Of a DNA stretch of 64,000 nt, positions 36,745 to 45,936 are shown piece by piece (the first letter of the stretch is position 1; each line of letters begins with the position of its first letter). The notes under the pieces were generated by a model. The model worked only from the letters and a program-made list of their open reading frames with translations, was not told the DNA's origin and searched no databases. Made by a program: the position numbers and the translations under genes. This stretch comes from Granulosicoccus sp964449565. Lineage in GTDB: Bacteria; Pseudomonadota; Gammaproteobacteria; Granulosicoccales; Granulosicoccaceae. The stretch is from assembly GCA_964449565.1 (NCBI GenBank), contig CAYUZB010000001.1, forward strand, positions 50,992-114,991, read 5' to 3'.

Positions 36745-37635
36745 TCACGGTTTATTGGGACGAACCAACGATACTGCGACGAGCATCATGACCACAGCGA
36801 CCCACATCAACCAGCCATAGCTCTCGCCGAGCGTAAGCATCGAGACGAATACACCAGTCAAGGTCACGACATAGGCGATCTGGCTGGTAAACACCGCACC
36901 TGCGCGTTTTACCAGCCACAAGTATCCGGCATAGGCAGACAAGTGTCCTAGCGCTGAGCCGAGGATGGCCCATTCGGGCGCCTGCCAGCCTTGACTCATG
37001 CTGACCCAGTAACCGCCAAACCAGGCGATCGGCCCAATGATCAAAGTACCGACTAGTGATGCGCCAAACAAAGTCGAAATTGCAGACAAATCCACCGGGC
37101 TCTTGACTGCGACAAAGTTGCCTTCGATGCCATAACAAATCGGTGCTATCAACGCGATGGCAACCCATTGCCAGGCAACCGACCCATTCAAATTTACATC
37201 AGGCATTGCCAACAATACCAGTGCGGACACGCCACACAGGATTCCAGCCAGTCGCGTGAACCGAAATCGTTCAATTCGCGCTATCAAGGCAATGACCAAA
37301 CTCAGAATAGGAACAGTTGCAATAACAACAGACATGATTCCCGCCGGCAGCTCACGGATGGCCATGTAACTGAAGCTGTTCGGCACCAAGGTACCTATAA
37401 ACGCAATGATCAGATAAAAGCGCAGATACGAACGTCCCCACGGTACTCTGATCTTCAAGATGAAAACAAAGGCGCCCAGTACTAAAGTCGTGATGGCCAT
37501 CTGCCAGAAGATCAATCCAAACTGATGATGCCCGGTACTGACCGCCACTTTTGACAACGGTATAGTCAGACCCCACAGAATCCCGAAGAGACAAATGGAC
37601 GCCACATTAACAGCATTGGCAGGTATTAGCGGCAA
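36745..37635 (-). CDS. EamA/DMT-superfamily metabolite exporter
   Basis: A protein of 296 residues with ten predicted transmembrane helices in two EamA repeats (ASICLFGILWGLTIPLSKVA; second repeat starting near WQWVAIALIAPICYG). Typical drug/metabolite transporter; substrates range from amino acids to cofactors. It shares a 67-base divergent promoter region with the NlpC/P60 peptidase gene. Confidence 0.85.
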   Translation of the reverse strand: MPLIPANAVNVASICLFGILWGLTIPLSKVAVSTGHHQFGLIFWQMAITTLVLGAFVFILKIRVPWGRSYLRFYLIIAFIGTLVPNSFSYMAIRELPAGIMSVVIATVPILSLVIALIARIERFRFTRLAGILCGVSALVLLAMPDVNLNGSVAWQWVAIALIAPICYGIEGNFVAVKSPVDLSAISTLFGASLVGTLIIGPIAWFGGYWVSMSQGWQAPEWAILGSALGHLSAYAGYLWLVKRAGAVFTSQIAYVVTLTGVFVSMLTLGESYGWLMWVAVVMMLVAVSLVRPNKP

Positions 37636-37702
37636 GAGAGTGATTATCGTCAGATACAGGACGCGGTAGTATAGGCAATCGAATTCGCACCAGGCAATCG
37701 CT

Positions 37703-38449
37703 GTGTACAGCTTTCATGTTCCGATTACGACAGTTCATGACACACCAGATGCAAGTTCTGAATGTGTGACCGAAGGTCTGATGGGTGAGGACTATTCGGT
37801 TCTGGAAGATGTTGACGATGGTTGGCTCAAGATCTCCTTGCAAAGGGACAATTACACTGGGTATATAAAGCGTCCTTGCGCTAGTTCTAAACTCAGCACC
37901 AACTACCGGGTGTGCAGTCGCACCACTTTGCTGTTTGCAGCACCTTCGATCAAAAGCCGGGTTGTCTGGCGCATACCGTTCAACGCACAGCTCGAGATTG
38001 TCGATTCAAAAGAAACAGATTTCAAGACAACCGCCGATGGCTTCTACGTGTGGCATACACATGCCTGCCCGGTTTCAACTGTCGACAAACGTAGCCCAAT
38101 CGAACTGGTAGAGTCATGTTTCCTTGACGCACCGTATCTCTGGGGCGGTCGTACGCCATCGGGAGTTGATTGTTCGGGTTTGGTTCAATCTGTGTTTCAA
38201 GCTTGCGGTTATCCTTTGCCTCGAGATAGCCACCAGCAAGAAAACTCGATTGAAACGCTGGCAAACCATGAACAGCGACAACGCGGCGATCTGGTGTTTT
38301 GGCCCGGGCATGTCGGTTTGCTGACAAGTCCTACAGAGCTATTGCATGCAACCGCACACACACTTGACTGCCGCGTTGAACCGCTTGCGCAAGTCATTCG
38401 ACGAGCTGGCGACATTTCATCGATACGTCGGCCGATCAGTCCCGACTAA
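37703..38449 (+). CDS. NlpC/P60 peptidase with SH3-like domains (YkfC-type)
   Basis: A protein of 248 residues from a GTG at 37703, with no signal peptide. Two bacterial SH3-like segments (about 1-60 and 62-125) precede a C-terminal NlpC/P60 domain. Catalytic Cys157 is in GVDCSGL and His203 in WPGHVGL; His215 is in LLHATAH. The architecture matches cytosolic YkfC/dipeptidyl-peptidase VI, which cuts gamma-D-Glu-diaminopimelate bonds of murein peptides during recycling. It converges with the GH84 gene and overlaps it by 14 bases. Neighbours AmpG, amidase and MurI fit the same pathway. Confidence 0.85.
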   Translation: MYSFHVPITTVHDTPDASSECVTEGLMGEDYSVLEDVDDGWLKISLQRDNYTGYIKRPCASSKLSTNYRVCSRTTLLFAAPSIKSRVVWRIPFNAQLEIVDSKETDFKTTADGFYVWHTHACPVSTVDKRSPIELVESCFLDAPYLWGGRTPSGVDCSGLVQSVFQACGYPLPRDSHQQENSIETLANHEQRQRGDLVFWPGHVGLLTSPTELLHATAHTLDCRVEPLAQVIRRAGDISSIRRPISPD

Positions 38450-39782
38450 GCAGGTGCTCGGCTAAAGCGGGTGATTGGGTTTTTTGAATGCGCAGTTCGG
38501 GTAGTTGCCCCGCATTGATCAGCAAGTCGTGCTTGAGACTCATGATGAACGGATACCACTCACGAGACAATGGCGTCTTCCAACGCCAAAGCAGGTACTC
38601 TATTGCATCAAATTGCTCCTGTGATGCGCTATCGATCGATTGCCATTGGCGAGAGTTGAATACGGGATGGCAAAAATATTCTGCGATCGCATAAAATTGC
38701 TCGGGTACTTGATGGGCTTCGAGTACAGTACGCCAGGCAGAATTCGCGATATCAGAACCATTAATTGCTTTCGAAGCGTCTGGCGCTACAGCATTTTCGG
38801 AAGCATCTGGAGCCGTAGCATCTTCGGAAACATCTAGCGCCATGGCATCTTTTAAAAAATCGGGCTTCGAAGCATCTGACGCATTCTCAGTTGAACGCGC
38901 AACACCATTCGCAACTTGCAGCCTGATTGTCGCAGCCATGATATCGAGCAGAAGACAATCAGTGTGCACCATTCCGGTCGGATTCAAAAGCACTGAACCT
39001 GCGTTACTACGGCCAGACCAAGGACCTAGAAAGAGCCGTCTCGGACAATAATCATTGGCGTAAAGATTGTCCCAGACAATTATTTTTTGTTCGGTCAACT
39101 TCAGATAATTCTCGATCTCATCCTGGCAGACTGACTCAGCCACAATATTGCTGCCGCAGTAAAGCACGGTGTGTCTGTTATCAAGCGTCTCAATAAAATG
39201 AGGCAGATAAGCGGTAGCGTCAACACTGAGCTCATTGGCATAGATTCTTGGTACAACCTGTATGGCTCTACCGGCAGGATTTGCGATATTGTTGGATTTG
39301 GCGGTATTTTCAGCAAATGAACCCGGTAGTTGATCAGCCAATATATTCGCCAACAAGGCGTGTGCCTTACCCTCAGATTCAATACTGCCGCTACGCTTGT
39401 GAAAGTCAGCATCAATATCGTCCATCAACAGACAGATATCATCAGCGCCATATTCGATTAGCTTCTGGCATTTACTCAACAGTGCGTTGAAATCAGCGCT
39501 ACTTGGCAAGTCACCAAAATCGAAATCCAAACCGGGTGCAACGCCTGCTATCACTGAGACCTTATGCTGATTGGCATAAGCACAAAAATCTGCAAATTGT
39601 TGAAGCCAAGCTTTATCGTAAGGTTCGCGCCAGCGATACCGATGTTTTATATCTTCCTTGGGAGCATACAGATAGCGGCCCAAATTATTTCTGGCCAGGA
39701 CATCAACTATTGCCTTTCGTTCTTGCCAATCAAACAAGCGTCCGTAATAACCTTCCACATAACCACAGTCAGCGTGTGTCAC
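38436..39782 (-). CDS. GH84-family beta-N-acetylglucosaminidase, cytosolic
   Basis: A protein of 448 residues with no signal peptide. The glycoside hydrolase 84 catalytic domain (O-GlcNAcase/NAGidase) spans about 7-285: VEGYYGRLF, YLYAPKEDIKHRYRW, the catalytic Asp pair in LLMDDID (121-122), and VWDNLYANDYCPRRLFLGPW (237-254). These enzymes remove terminal beta-GlcNAc by substrate-assisted catalysis. A low-complexity insert with three 9-residue repeats (about 312-338) follows, then a helical C-terminal domain. The gene overlaps ampG by 4 bases downstream of it, and an AmpD-like amidase and murI come earlier in the run. This suggests GlcNAc-anhydroMurNAc-peptide as the substrate, a NagZ role. 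Confidence 0.88.
   Translation of the reverse strand: MTHADCGYVEGYYGRLFDWQERKAIVDVLARNNLGRYLYAPKEDIKHRYRWREPYDKAWLQQFADFCAYANQHKVSVIAGVAPGLDFDFGDLPSSADFNALLSKCQKLIEYGADDICLLMDDIDADFHKRSGSIESEGKAHALLANILADQLPGSFAENTAKSNNIANPAGRAIQVVPRIYANELSVDATAYLPHFIETLDNRHTVLYCGSNIVAESVCQDEIENYLKLTEQKIIVWDNLYANDYCPRRLFLGPWSGRSNAGSVLLNPTGMVHTDCLLLDIMAATIRLQVANGVARSTENASDASKPDFLKDAMALDVSEDATAPDASENAVAPDASKAINGSDIANSAWRTVLEAHQVPEQFYAIAEYFCHPVFNSRQWQSIDSASQEQFDAIEYLLWRWKTPLSREWYPFIMSLKHDLLINAGQLPELRIQKTQSPALAEHLLSRD
38771..38853 (-). repeat. 27-bp tandem repeat within the GH84 gene
   Basis: Three imperfect 27-bp units, with equivalent points at 38774, 38801 and 38828, encode nine-residue repeats DAMALDVSE, DATAPDASE and NAVAPDASK. 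A coding minisatellite between the catalytic and C-terminal domains; copy number probably varies between strains. Confidence 0.75.
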
Positions 39783-41407
39783 TTGGCGAATTGAACAGGC
39801 TTGTTGAAATGTTTGCGAGCCATCAGGATCAACACGATGACGGGTAACGTAAGCAGCGTTGTCATGATGAAAAAATTCGTGTAACCCATCGATTCAACAA
39901 GTGCACCGGAATACCCTCCCAATGCTTTGGGAAACAAGGTCATTAACGAGCTGAATATCGCGTACTGCACAGCAGTAAACGACACATTGGTCAGACTCGA
40001 CAGGAATGCAATAAACGCAGCGCTTGCCAGTCCTGCAGATAAATTGTCAGCGCCTATCACCACAAATAACAGGTTTATATTGCCAGAACCTTCAACGACC
40101 TCAACACCGCTCGCTGTATTGGCCAGAAGAATAAACAAAAGATTTGTTATTGCTGATAGAACAGCACCCAGCAAGAGAATACGCATCACCCCAAATCGCA
40201 CTGCTAGCAATCCACCGAGAAAACCACCGATTATGGTCATCCACAAGCCAAACAATTTTGACACATTGGCAATCTGAACCTTTGAGAAGCCCATCTCTTG
40301 ATAAAAAATATTGGCAGCAGCTCCAAGTACAATATCGGACACACGATAAAAACCGACGAGTAACAACAATAAAATGGCCAGGCTTTTTCCGTAGCGGCCA
40401 AAGAAATCGAATACCGGATCGAGATAGGCTGAACGAATCATTTCCCCGTTAACGGCTCTGGCCCTGACCAACATCATCGATACGAGCCATACTACGCAGG
40501 CCGCCACTGCCAAACGCACTGTCGCCACAAGCAGACCTGCCAAGTGTCTGTTGTTGAATGCTTCGGTTAAGGATGATTTGACAGTCGCTACAACTCCACT
40601 GCTGAATCGAAAAACCATAATGAATGCCACTACGGCCACCAAAAAGGCAACAAAGAATCTTACGTGATCTTCTACGCTGTGTTCATAGGCAGCCGTACCA
40701 CGTGCCATAGGCTCTTTGATAACCAACGTCGTTGCAACACCCACAAGCATGACTGCAGCCATCGCTATATAAGTATTACGCCATGCATCGTAGTTATAAA
40801 CATCCTTTGTGGAGCCGAAGTAATGAGCCAGATAAAGCGCACCCGCACCAGCGACAATCATGCCGATGCGATAACCAGCAATATACGTCGATGACATCAA
40901 GGCTTGAAGATCAGGGTCGGCAGAATCTATACGGTAAGCGTCAATCACGATATCCTGAGTCGCCGAAGTAAATCCCAAGGCCACCGCCGCAAACGCCATT
41001 ACGGTCAGATTTTCAATACCTGCGCCAGGATCAGTGCTTGCCATCCAGAAAAGTGATCCGATCACAGCAAATTGCGCCAACAACATCCAACCTCGACGTC
41101 GACCAAGCCACCCTGTCAATAGCGGCAAGGGCAAACGATCAACCAGAGGCGCCCAGATGAATTTGAATGAGTAACCCAATGCAGCCCAACTGAAAAACGT
41201 CACGGCGGATTTCTTGACACCTGCCTCGGTCAACCAAAGGCTCAAGGACGAGAAGATGAGCAGAATGGGAATACCTGCAGAAAAACCGAGAAACAGCATC
41301 GTGACGACGCGCGGATGGAGAAAGGACTCAAGCGCCTCACCCCAGCTTTGTTTTTTAACTGGCGTATCCGCGACGGTGTTTACACTAGCCGTATCTGCAC
41401 TCGTCAT
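39779..41407 (-). CDS. ampG: AmpG-type muropeptide permease (MFS)
   Basis: A protein of 542 residues from the ATG at 41407, preceded by GAGG; an in-frame start at 41494 is rejected. It has about 12-14 transmembrane helices and the AmpG-like segments FLGFSAGIPILLIFSSLSLWLTEAGV near the N-terminus and FTSATQDIVIDAYRID. AmpG imports GlcNAc-anhydroMurNAc-peptides from the periplasm. A central hydrophilic stretch is followed by extra helices, so it is longer than E. coli AmpG (491). The gene lies between an AmpD-like amidase and the GH84 gene, an arrangement that supports the assignment. Confidence 0.87.
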   Translation of the reverse strand: MTSADTASVNTVADTPVKKQSWGEALESFLHPRVVTMLFLGFSAGIPILLIFSSLSLWLTEAGVKKSAVTFFSWAALGYSFKFIWAPLVDRLPLPLLTGWLGRRRGWMLLAQFAVIGSLFWMASTDPGAGIENLTVMAFAAVALGFTSATQDIVIDAYRIDSADPDLQALMSSTYIAGYRIGMIVAGAGALYLAHYFGSTKDVYNYDAWRNTYIAMAAVMLVGVATTLVIKEPMARGTAAYEHSVEDHVRFFVAFLVAVVAFIMVFRFSSGVVATVKSSLTEAFNNRHLAGLLVATVRLAVAACVVWLVSMMLVRARAVNGEMIRSAYLDPVFDFFGRYGKSLAILLLLLVGFYRVSDIVLGAAANIFYQEMGFSKVQIANVSKLFGLWMTIIGGFLGGLLAVRFGVMRILLLGAVLSAITNLLFILLANTASGVEVVEGSGNINLLFVVIGADNLSAGLASAAFIAFLSSLTNVSFTAVQYAIFSSLMTLFPKALGGYSGALVESMGYTNFFIMTTLLTLPVIVLILMARKHFNKPVQFAK

Positions 41408-41445
41408 TGCAACCTCAGGTTTGCCGGGCTCGCGCGAATTATACG

Positions 41446-41874
41446 TTACGCAATCGGCGTCGTCGTCACCGGTAGCCCGCGCTGCTGGCACCACGCTGTG
41501 ATATCAAAATTCGGGCAGGTTTTCTCGGTATAGACAAAATCCCGATGCCCACAAATACAGGCGTCGGGATAGGTCTTCAGCCAATCTTCAAGGACAGTCT
41601 CGAGTGTTGCAAACTGGGCATCGGTAAATTCACGACGACCTATCAGGCATACACCGAGGCTGATTTCGTTATGTCCGTACACATGCGCACCGATCCAGCA
41701 ATCAGGACGTGCATGCTCAAGTGTGCCGTCTCGCCGTATCACGCGATGATAACCGACGCCATGCCAGCCAAAGCCAAGATGCATGGCATGGATATCACGT
41801 ACCGATAGATCCTCATCATCAGGAGTATCTGAACAATGCACCACAAGGTGTTGGATATTGCCGGCTTCAAGCAT
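41446..41874 (-). CDS. N-acetylmuramoyl-L-alanine amidase (Amidase_2/AmpD-like)
   Basis: A protein of 142 residues from the ATG at 41874. Its start overlaps the murI stop by 8 bases, so translation is coupled; an upstream in-frame start is less likely. Zinc-ligand regions are LVVHCSDT (His), GWHGVGYHRVIRRDG, and GHRDFVYTEKTCPNFD (His and Cys). No signal peptide, so it is probably a cytosolic amidase removing stem peptides from recycled anhydro-muropeptides. It is shorter than AmpD (about 183), with the core Amidase_2 fold only. Confidence 0.87.
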   Translation of the reverse strand: MLEAGNIQHLVVHCSDTPDDEDLSVRDIHAMHLGFGWHGVGYHRVIRRDGTLEHARPDCWIGAHVYGHNEISLGVCLIGRREFTDAQFATLETVLEDWLKTYPDACICGHRDFVYTEKTCPNFDITAWCQQRGLPVTTTPIA

Positions 41875-42694
41875 GCTTTTGAATCTGCTGTTTGAGGAAA
41901 TTATCGAGCACAAGCTCAAATCCAAAGCTACCCAGCAAACGCGCTGTTGCCTCGCTTGGCTTGCCACTGGTCATGATGGCTAAATCAGCAGCCTTGTCCT
42001 CGGGTGAGTGTTTTAGCTGTGGCCAAAAACTGTGTAATTGCTGCAAAGCTCGATGTGCTACGGCTTCTGCGGGATCCAACCAATCGACTGGCCAAGGGGC
42101 CACCTTACGCATCTCGTTAACAAGAAAAGGATAATGGGTGCAACCAAGTGCGATGATATCTGTGCGTTTACCCTCTCGTTCAACAAAACACGGAGCGATC
42201 TCTTCAAGCAGGATGTCAGAATCTATCGTATTTCCCTGCATGTAGTTCTCAGACAAACGGGCAAGACGTGTGGCACCCACGAGTGTTACATCGCGATGGG
42301 CGGCAAACTGCTCGACAAGCATTGATGTATAGCGGCGGTTGACGGTACCCGGCGTGGCCAATATCGAGATCATCCCCGACGAGGTCCGCATGGCCGCCGG
42401 TTTGATCGCAGGAACAATGCCGACAAAGGGAATGTCGAATCGTTGGCGTAACGCCGGCATGATCATGGTCGAAGCTGTGTTGCAGGCAATGATGGCAAGC
42501 TTGGGTTGATGTGCTGACATCAGCGTTTCAAACAGCCCGACAATACGCTCCAGCAAGGCGCTCTCTTCCCACTCGCCATACGGGAAGCCGGCATCATCAC
42601 CGACATAGATCATGCGCTGGTCAACAAGCCACATACGTGCTTCGCGTAGCACCGATAAGCCACCGATACCTGAGTCAAAGACCAGTACGGTCAT
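41867..42694 (-). CDS. murI: Glutamate racemase
   Basis: A cytosolic enzyme of 275 residues making D-glutamate for peptidoglycan. The catalytic cysteines are in ACNTAS (Cys71) and GCTHYPF (Cys185), and the start VFDSGIGGLSVLREA is canonical. First gene of the murI / amidase / ampG / GH84 run. It lies 74 bases after moaA. Confidence 0.95.
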   Translation of the reverse strand: MTVLVFDSGIGGLSVLREARMWLVDQRMIYVGDDAGFPYGEWEESALLERIVGLFETLMSAHQPKLAIIACNTASTMIMPALRQRFDIPFVGIVPAIKPAAMRTSSGMISILATPGTVNRRYTSMLVEQFAAHRDVTLVGATRLARLSENYMQGNTIDSDILLEEIAPCFVEREGKRTDIIALGCTHYPFLVNEMRKVAPWPVDWLDPAEAVAHRALQQLHSFWPQLKHSPEDKAADLAIMTSGKPSEATARLLGSFGFELVLDNFLKQQIQKHA

Positions 42695-42768
42695 GTCCGT
42701 TGTTCAACCTCGATTCTCGTTTGCCATGGTACTGCACAGATCGGGGATAGGGATTATCGAACGGAAGC

Positions 42769-43797
42769 TTATCCGCCGATGAAGGACATCTCAACCTTGG
42801 GTCGTATCACCGACACTTGAGTACGGGTTTCCGAGTACTGATCCATACGCAGCGACCAGATTTCGCGCAATCGTCGTTCGACGTCATCCGCATTGCCTTC
42901 ACGCAGGTCTGGCCTGAGATCATGCCCGCTACTGGCAAAAAGGCAGGTATAGATACTGCCTGTTGCGCTCAGTCGAGCGCGCGCGCAGTCGCCACAAAAC
43001 GGCTCTGACACGGATGAGATGATGCCGATCTCACCGCCTCCGTCAGCATATTCCCATCGTTTGGCCACCTCACCCCGATAGTTTGCCTTGACGGGGCTTA
43101 TCGGTAGCTCGGCATTGATGATGTCGGCAATTTCCTGACTGCTCAGCACGTGAGACATATCCCAGGCATTACTGTTGCCAACATCCATGAATTCAATGAA
43201 TCGCAGGATCTGACCCGTGCCGTGGAAAAAACGCGCCATCGGAAGAATACTATGATCGTTGAGGCCTTTTTTCACCACCATATTGACCTTGATGGAGTCG
43301 AAATTGACGGCGGCGGCGTTGGCGATACCTTCGAGAACCGTCTTCACCGAGATACCCACGTCGTTAACTTTGGTGAAGGTTTCATCGTCCATCGCATCAA
43401 GACTAACATTCAGTCTTTTCAACCCTGCGTCACGCAGGCTTTGAGCACGTGCCTTTGTCAGAAGAGAGGCATTGGTCGTCATGCTGATGTCATCGATGCC
43501 GTCGATATCGCGAATCAATGATATGAGTTGTTCGAGATCACGTCGCAACAAGGGTTCGCCACCGGTCAGACGTATCTTGTTCACACCTAATGCCGCCGAT
43601 GCTTTAACAACGGTCTGGATCTCTTCGAAACTCAAGAGTTCTTTCTTGGGTAAAAACTTGTAGTCCTTGTCGAAGACCGATTTCGGCATGCAATAGACGC
43701 AGCGAAAATTGCAGCGATCAGTTACCGAGACGCGTAAATCCTTTAGTGGTCGTCCTAATTTATCAACCAAGGTTGTTTCCTGTGGGGAGTCAGACAC
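42769..43797 (-). CDS. moaA: GTP 3',8-cyclase MoaA (molybdopterin biosynthesis)
   Basis: Radical SAM enzyme of 342 residues. The SAM cluster motif is CNFRCVYC (about 29-36), and the C-terminal cluster cysteines lie in EPFCGDCARARLS plus CLFAS. It ends in the functional GG (SFIGG). It makes cyclic pyranopterin precursor for Moco/Wco. It is next to a tungsten aldehyde oxidoreductase cluster, so this copy may be dedicated to that enzyme. Confidence 0.94.
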   Translation of the reverse strand: MSDSPQETTLVDKLGRPLKDLRVSVTDRCNFRCVYCMPKSVFDKDYKFLPKKELLSFEEIQTVVKASAALGVNKIRLTGGEPLLRRDLEQLISLIRDIDGIDDISMTTNASLLTKARAQSLRDAGLKRLNVSLDAMDDETFTKVNDVGISVKTVLEGIANAAAVNFDSIKVNMVVKKGLNDHSILPMARFFHGTGQILRFIEFMDVGNSNAWDMSHVLSSQEIADIINAELPISPVKANYRGEVAKRWEYADGGGEIGIISSVSEPFCGDCARARLSATGSIYTCLFASSGHDLRPDLREGNADDVERRLREIWSLRMDQYSETRTQVSVIRPKVEMSFIGG

Positions 43798-43802
43798 GAT
43801 TA

Positions 43803-44099
43803 TCAGCCACCACCACGTTGAAAGTGCAAATCAAAATGCGCCTTGAAGGCTTGTTGTTGTTCGACTGAAACACCTTGAAAAACAAACGATACTTCTGAAT
43901 ACGGTATGGCAAGCAAGGCAATGCGCCGAACCAACGGTGGGCCGATAGTGATTTCCACTGAGCCATCATGGACACTGGCGTTGACACTATTGCCGTTGCG
44001 CGTGTATTGATGCTCGCCCATCGCACGCGGGAGCAGTCGCCAGAAGTCATCGTGCGTCAGCCCCATTTCGCGGCTGTAGCGAATTTCGGAATGAGTCAC
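43803..44099 (-). CDS. Small protein of unknown function in the AOR cluster, C-terminal Gly-Gly-Gly
   Basis: A soluble protein of 98 residues. It starts THSEIRYSREMGLTHDDFWRLLP, has a hydrophobic core (RRIALLAIPYSEVSFVFQG) and ends HFQRGGG. I do not recognise a named family. It is predicted to be alpha/beta. The C-terminal glycines recall sulfur carriers such as MoaD and ThiS, but no ubiquitin-like fold is obvious. It sits between the MoaD-like gene (5 bases) and moaA (5 bases). Probably a maturation or sulfur-handling factor for the tungstopterin enzyme. Confidence 0.75.
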   Translation of the reverse strand: MTHSEIRYSREMGLTHDDFWRLLPRAMGEHQYTRNGNSVNASVHDGSVEITIGPPLVRRIALLAIPYSEVSFVFQGVSVEQQQAFKAHFDLHFQRGGG

Positions 44100-44104
44100 C
44101 TTGA

Positions 44105-44461
44105 TCAGCCACCCGCAACTGGGGGCCAGATAGCCACTACGTCATCTGGCTTCAAGGTGTTACGCAGGTCGCGATCTGCATCGCAATGAAAAACACCGTT
44201 GACCAATACCAAATGGGCTAGCTCTCTTGGTACGCGAAAGCGATCAATCAGTTCATTAAGGCTGACGTCGCTGGCGACCTCGATACGCGCTGCATTCTTC
44301 ACTGCATTTGAAGGCAACAAGTCTTGCAACGTTGCGTACAGCTTGAACGTTATAGACATCGTACTCGCCGATCGCGATTCTGAATTTGCCGCCGCGGTAC
44401 CGCCAGCTGACGCAATCCCGCTGTTCGCGTTTGCCGATGATCCCGAAATCTCACTACTCAT
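44105..44461 (-). CDS. MoaD/ThiS-like sulfur carrier of the AOR cluster
   Basis: The ubiquitin-like core starts MSITFKLYATLQDLLP and ends WPPVAGG, the GG tail being the thiocarboxylation site. From 44461 (AAGGT ribosome site) it has 118 residues including a 34-residue Ser/Ala/Asn-rich extension; from an internal ATG at 44359 it has 84, the usual MoaD size. Which start is used is open. It would donate sulfur to the dithiolene of the pterin cofactor. Confidence 0.85.
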   Translation of the reverse strand: MSSEISGSSANANSGIASAGGTAAANSESRSASTMSITFKLYATLQDLLPSNAVKNAARIEVASDVSLNELIDRFRVPRELAHLVLVNGVFHCDADRDLRNTLKPDDVVAIWPPVAGG

Positions 44462-44546
44462 ATCTAATACCTTGATAGCCGTCAGAACAGTATGACGGTA
44501 ACTACCTCCTGTCGTTCACGACGCACATCATGAACCTACTATGCCA

Positions 44547-45815
44547 TCAGGCCGTCAATGCGGCGTGCTGTGACTGAGCACTGGCAAGGTAGGCCTCAGC
44601 CAATCTGTTTGGTTCTTCAAGCAACTTGTCTTTCCATTCACCCAAGTGTGCGCCGGTCTGGATAAGCCCTCGCATCACGCCAACGTGTTGGGTCATGCCA
44701 AGACTACTGGCGCCAACCAGTACATCATCCTTGAACTGCAAATTGAGGTACTTGAAATTAGCCGGGTCAGACATCGTTGCCTCTTCACCACCATCAACAC
44801 CCATCCACAAACCAAATGAGGTGGAGATAAGACCGACGGTGTCGAGCACGTTCATATTGACATTACCGGGGTGTGGCGTTCTGTGACCGTGCGCCATATT
44901 TTGCGCAGCGAGTTTGCCGTGTTCTACCGCCGTTGGCTGGATGGCTTGCACATAGTAGTCGCCAGTCGACAGATCTCGCCCTTGCGCGACATCGCCAGCG
45001 GCGTATACATCAGGGACGCTGGATTGCATAAAATCGTCCACCACAATACCCATATCGACTTCGACACCACTGCCTTCAAGAAAGGCGGTGTTCGAACGTA
45101 CACCGGTCGCACAGATGATGACGTCAGCGGCAATCGTTTCACCGCCATCGGTCTTCACACTGAGTGGGTCACTGGCCGTTCCGGGTGTGATTTCCGAAAC
45201 CTTTGTAGACGTCAGTACCTTGATGCCTTTGTTGACACACCAATCCTTGATCATGGTACCCATCGCTTCGTTCGTCATGCGGGAGACCATGCGGTTTTCC
45301 ATCTCGATGACCGTTAGATCAACCTTACGCGCGGCCAGCGCTTCGAGGATGATACAGCCGATAAAGCCTGCGCCCATCAAGATGACCTTGGAGCCGGCTT
45401 CGGTGCTATCGATGATCTTGTGCGCATCGGCGAGCGACCAGCAGTTAAAGACCTTATCGGAATCGATCCCTGGAATAGGGGGACGTGTCGCAGTAGCACC
45501 GGTTGCGATCAGTAACTTGTCGTAGTTCAGCGAGCCACCACCGACCAAAGTAATGGTCTTGCCAGCGGTGTCGACCGAGCTGGCTCGCGCATGTTGCACG
45601 GTGATGTTATGCGTGTCGAAGTGATCGGCTGATTTACGCAAGAAAGTCCCGTCAGCCGGAATATCGCCGACCAGATAATAGGGCAGCGCCATGCGCGAAT
45701 ACGGTGGTGCATCTTCAGCAGCCAGCATCGTGATCTGACCGCTTGGATCGAATTTACGCAGATGTTCCGCCGCGTTTACGCCGGCAGGTCCGGCCCCGAT
45801 AATGACGTAATGCAT
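44547..45815 (-). CDS. FAD/NAD-dependent oxidoreductase, AorC-like subunit
   Basis: A protein of 422 residues from the ATG at 45815 (HYVIIGAGPAG), preceded by GGAG; a longer start is rejected. Two Rossmann folds: FAD (GAGPAGVNAAEHL) and NAD(P) (MGAGFIGCIILEALA), then VYAAGDVAQ. It belongs to the nitrite-reductase-large-subunit/rubredoxin reductase-like group. In the three-subunit aldehyde oxidoreductase of Aromatoleum aromaticum the equivalent subunit AorC transfers electrons to NAD. It lies downstream of aorB after a 230-base gap containing a strong hairpin. Confidence 0.85.
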   Translation of the reverse strand: MHYVIIGAGPAGVNAAEHLRKFDPSGQITMLAAEDAPPYSRMALPYYLVGDIPADGTFLRKSADHFDTHNITVQHARASSVDTAGKTITLVGGGSLNYDKLLIATGATATRPPIPGIDSDKVFNCWSLADAHKIIDSTEAGSKVILMGAGFIGCIILEALAARKVDLTVIEMENRMVSRMTNEAMGTMIKDWCVNKGIKVLTSTKVSEITPGTASDPLSVKTDGGETIAADVIICATGVRSNTAFLEGSGVEVDMGIVVDDFMQSSVPDVYAAGDVAQGRDLSTGDYYVQAIQPTAVEHGKLAAQNMAHGHRTPHPGNVNMNVLDTVGLISTSFGLWMGVDGGEEATMSDPANFKYLNLQFKDDVLVGASSLGMTQHVGVMRGLIQTGAHLGEWKDKLLEEPNRLAEAYLASAQSQHAALTA

Positions 45816-45936
45816 GTGAAATGGCTCCGTTGAAGACGACTCAGGCGCAGTCCAGCTGCGCCTGAGGTTGAGATAGCTTCGCCGCTTGCACACAGTCTAC
45901 CGTGCCAAACGAATTCGCTTTCACGCCATGGCCTTG

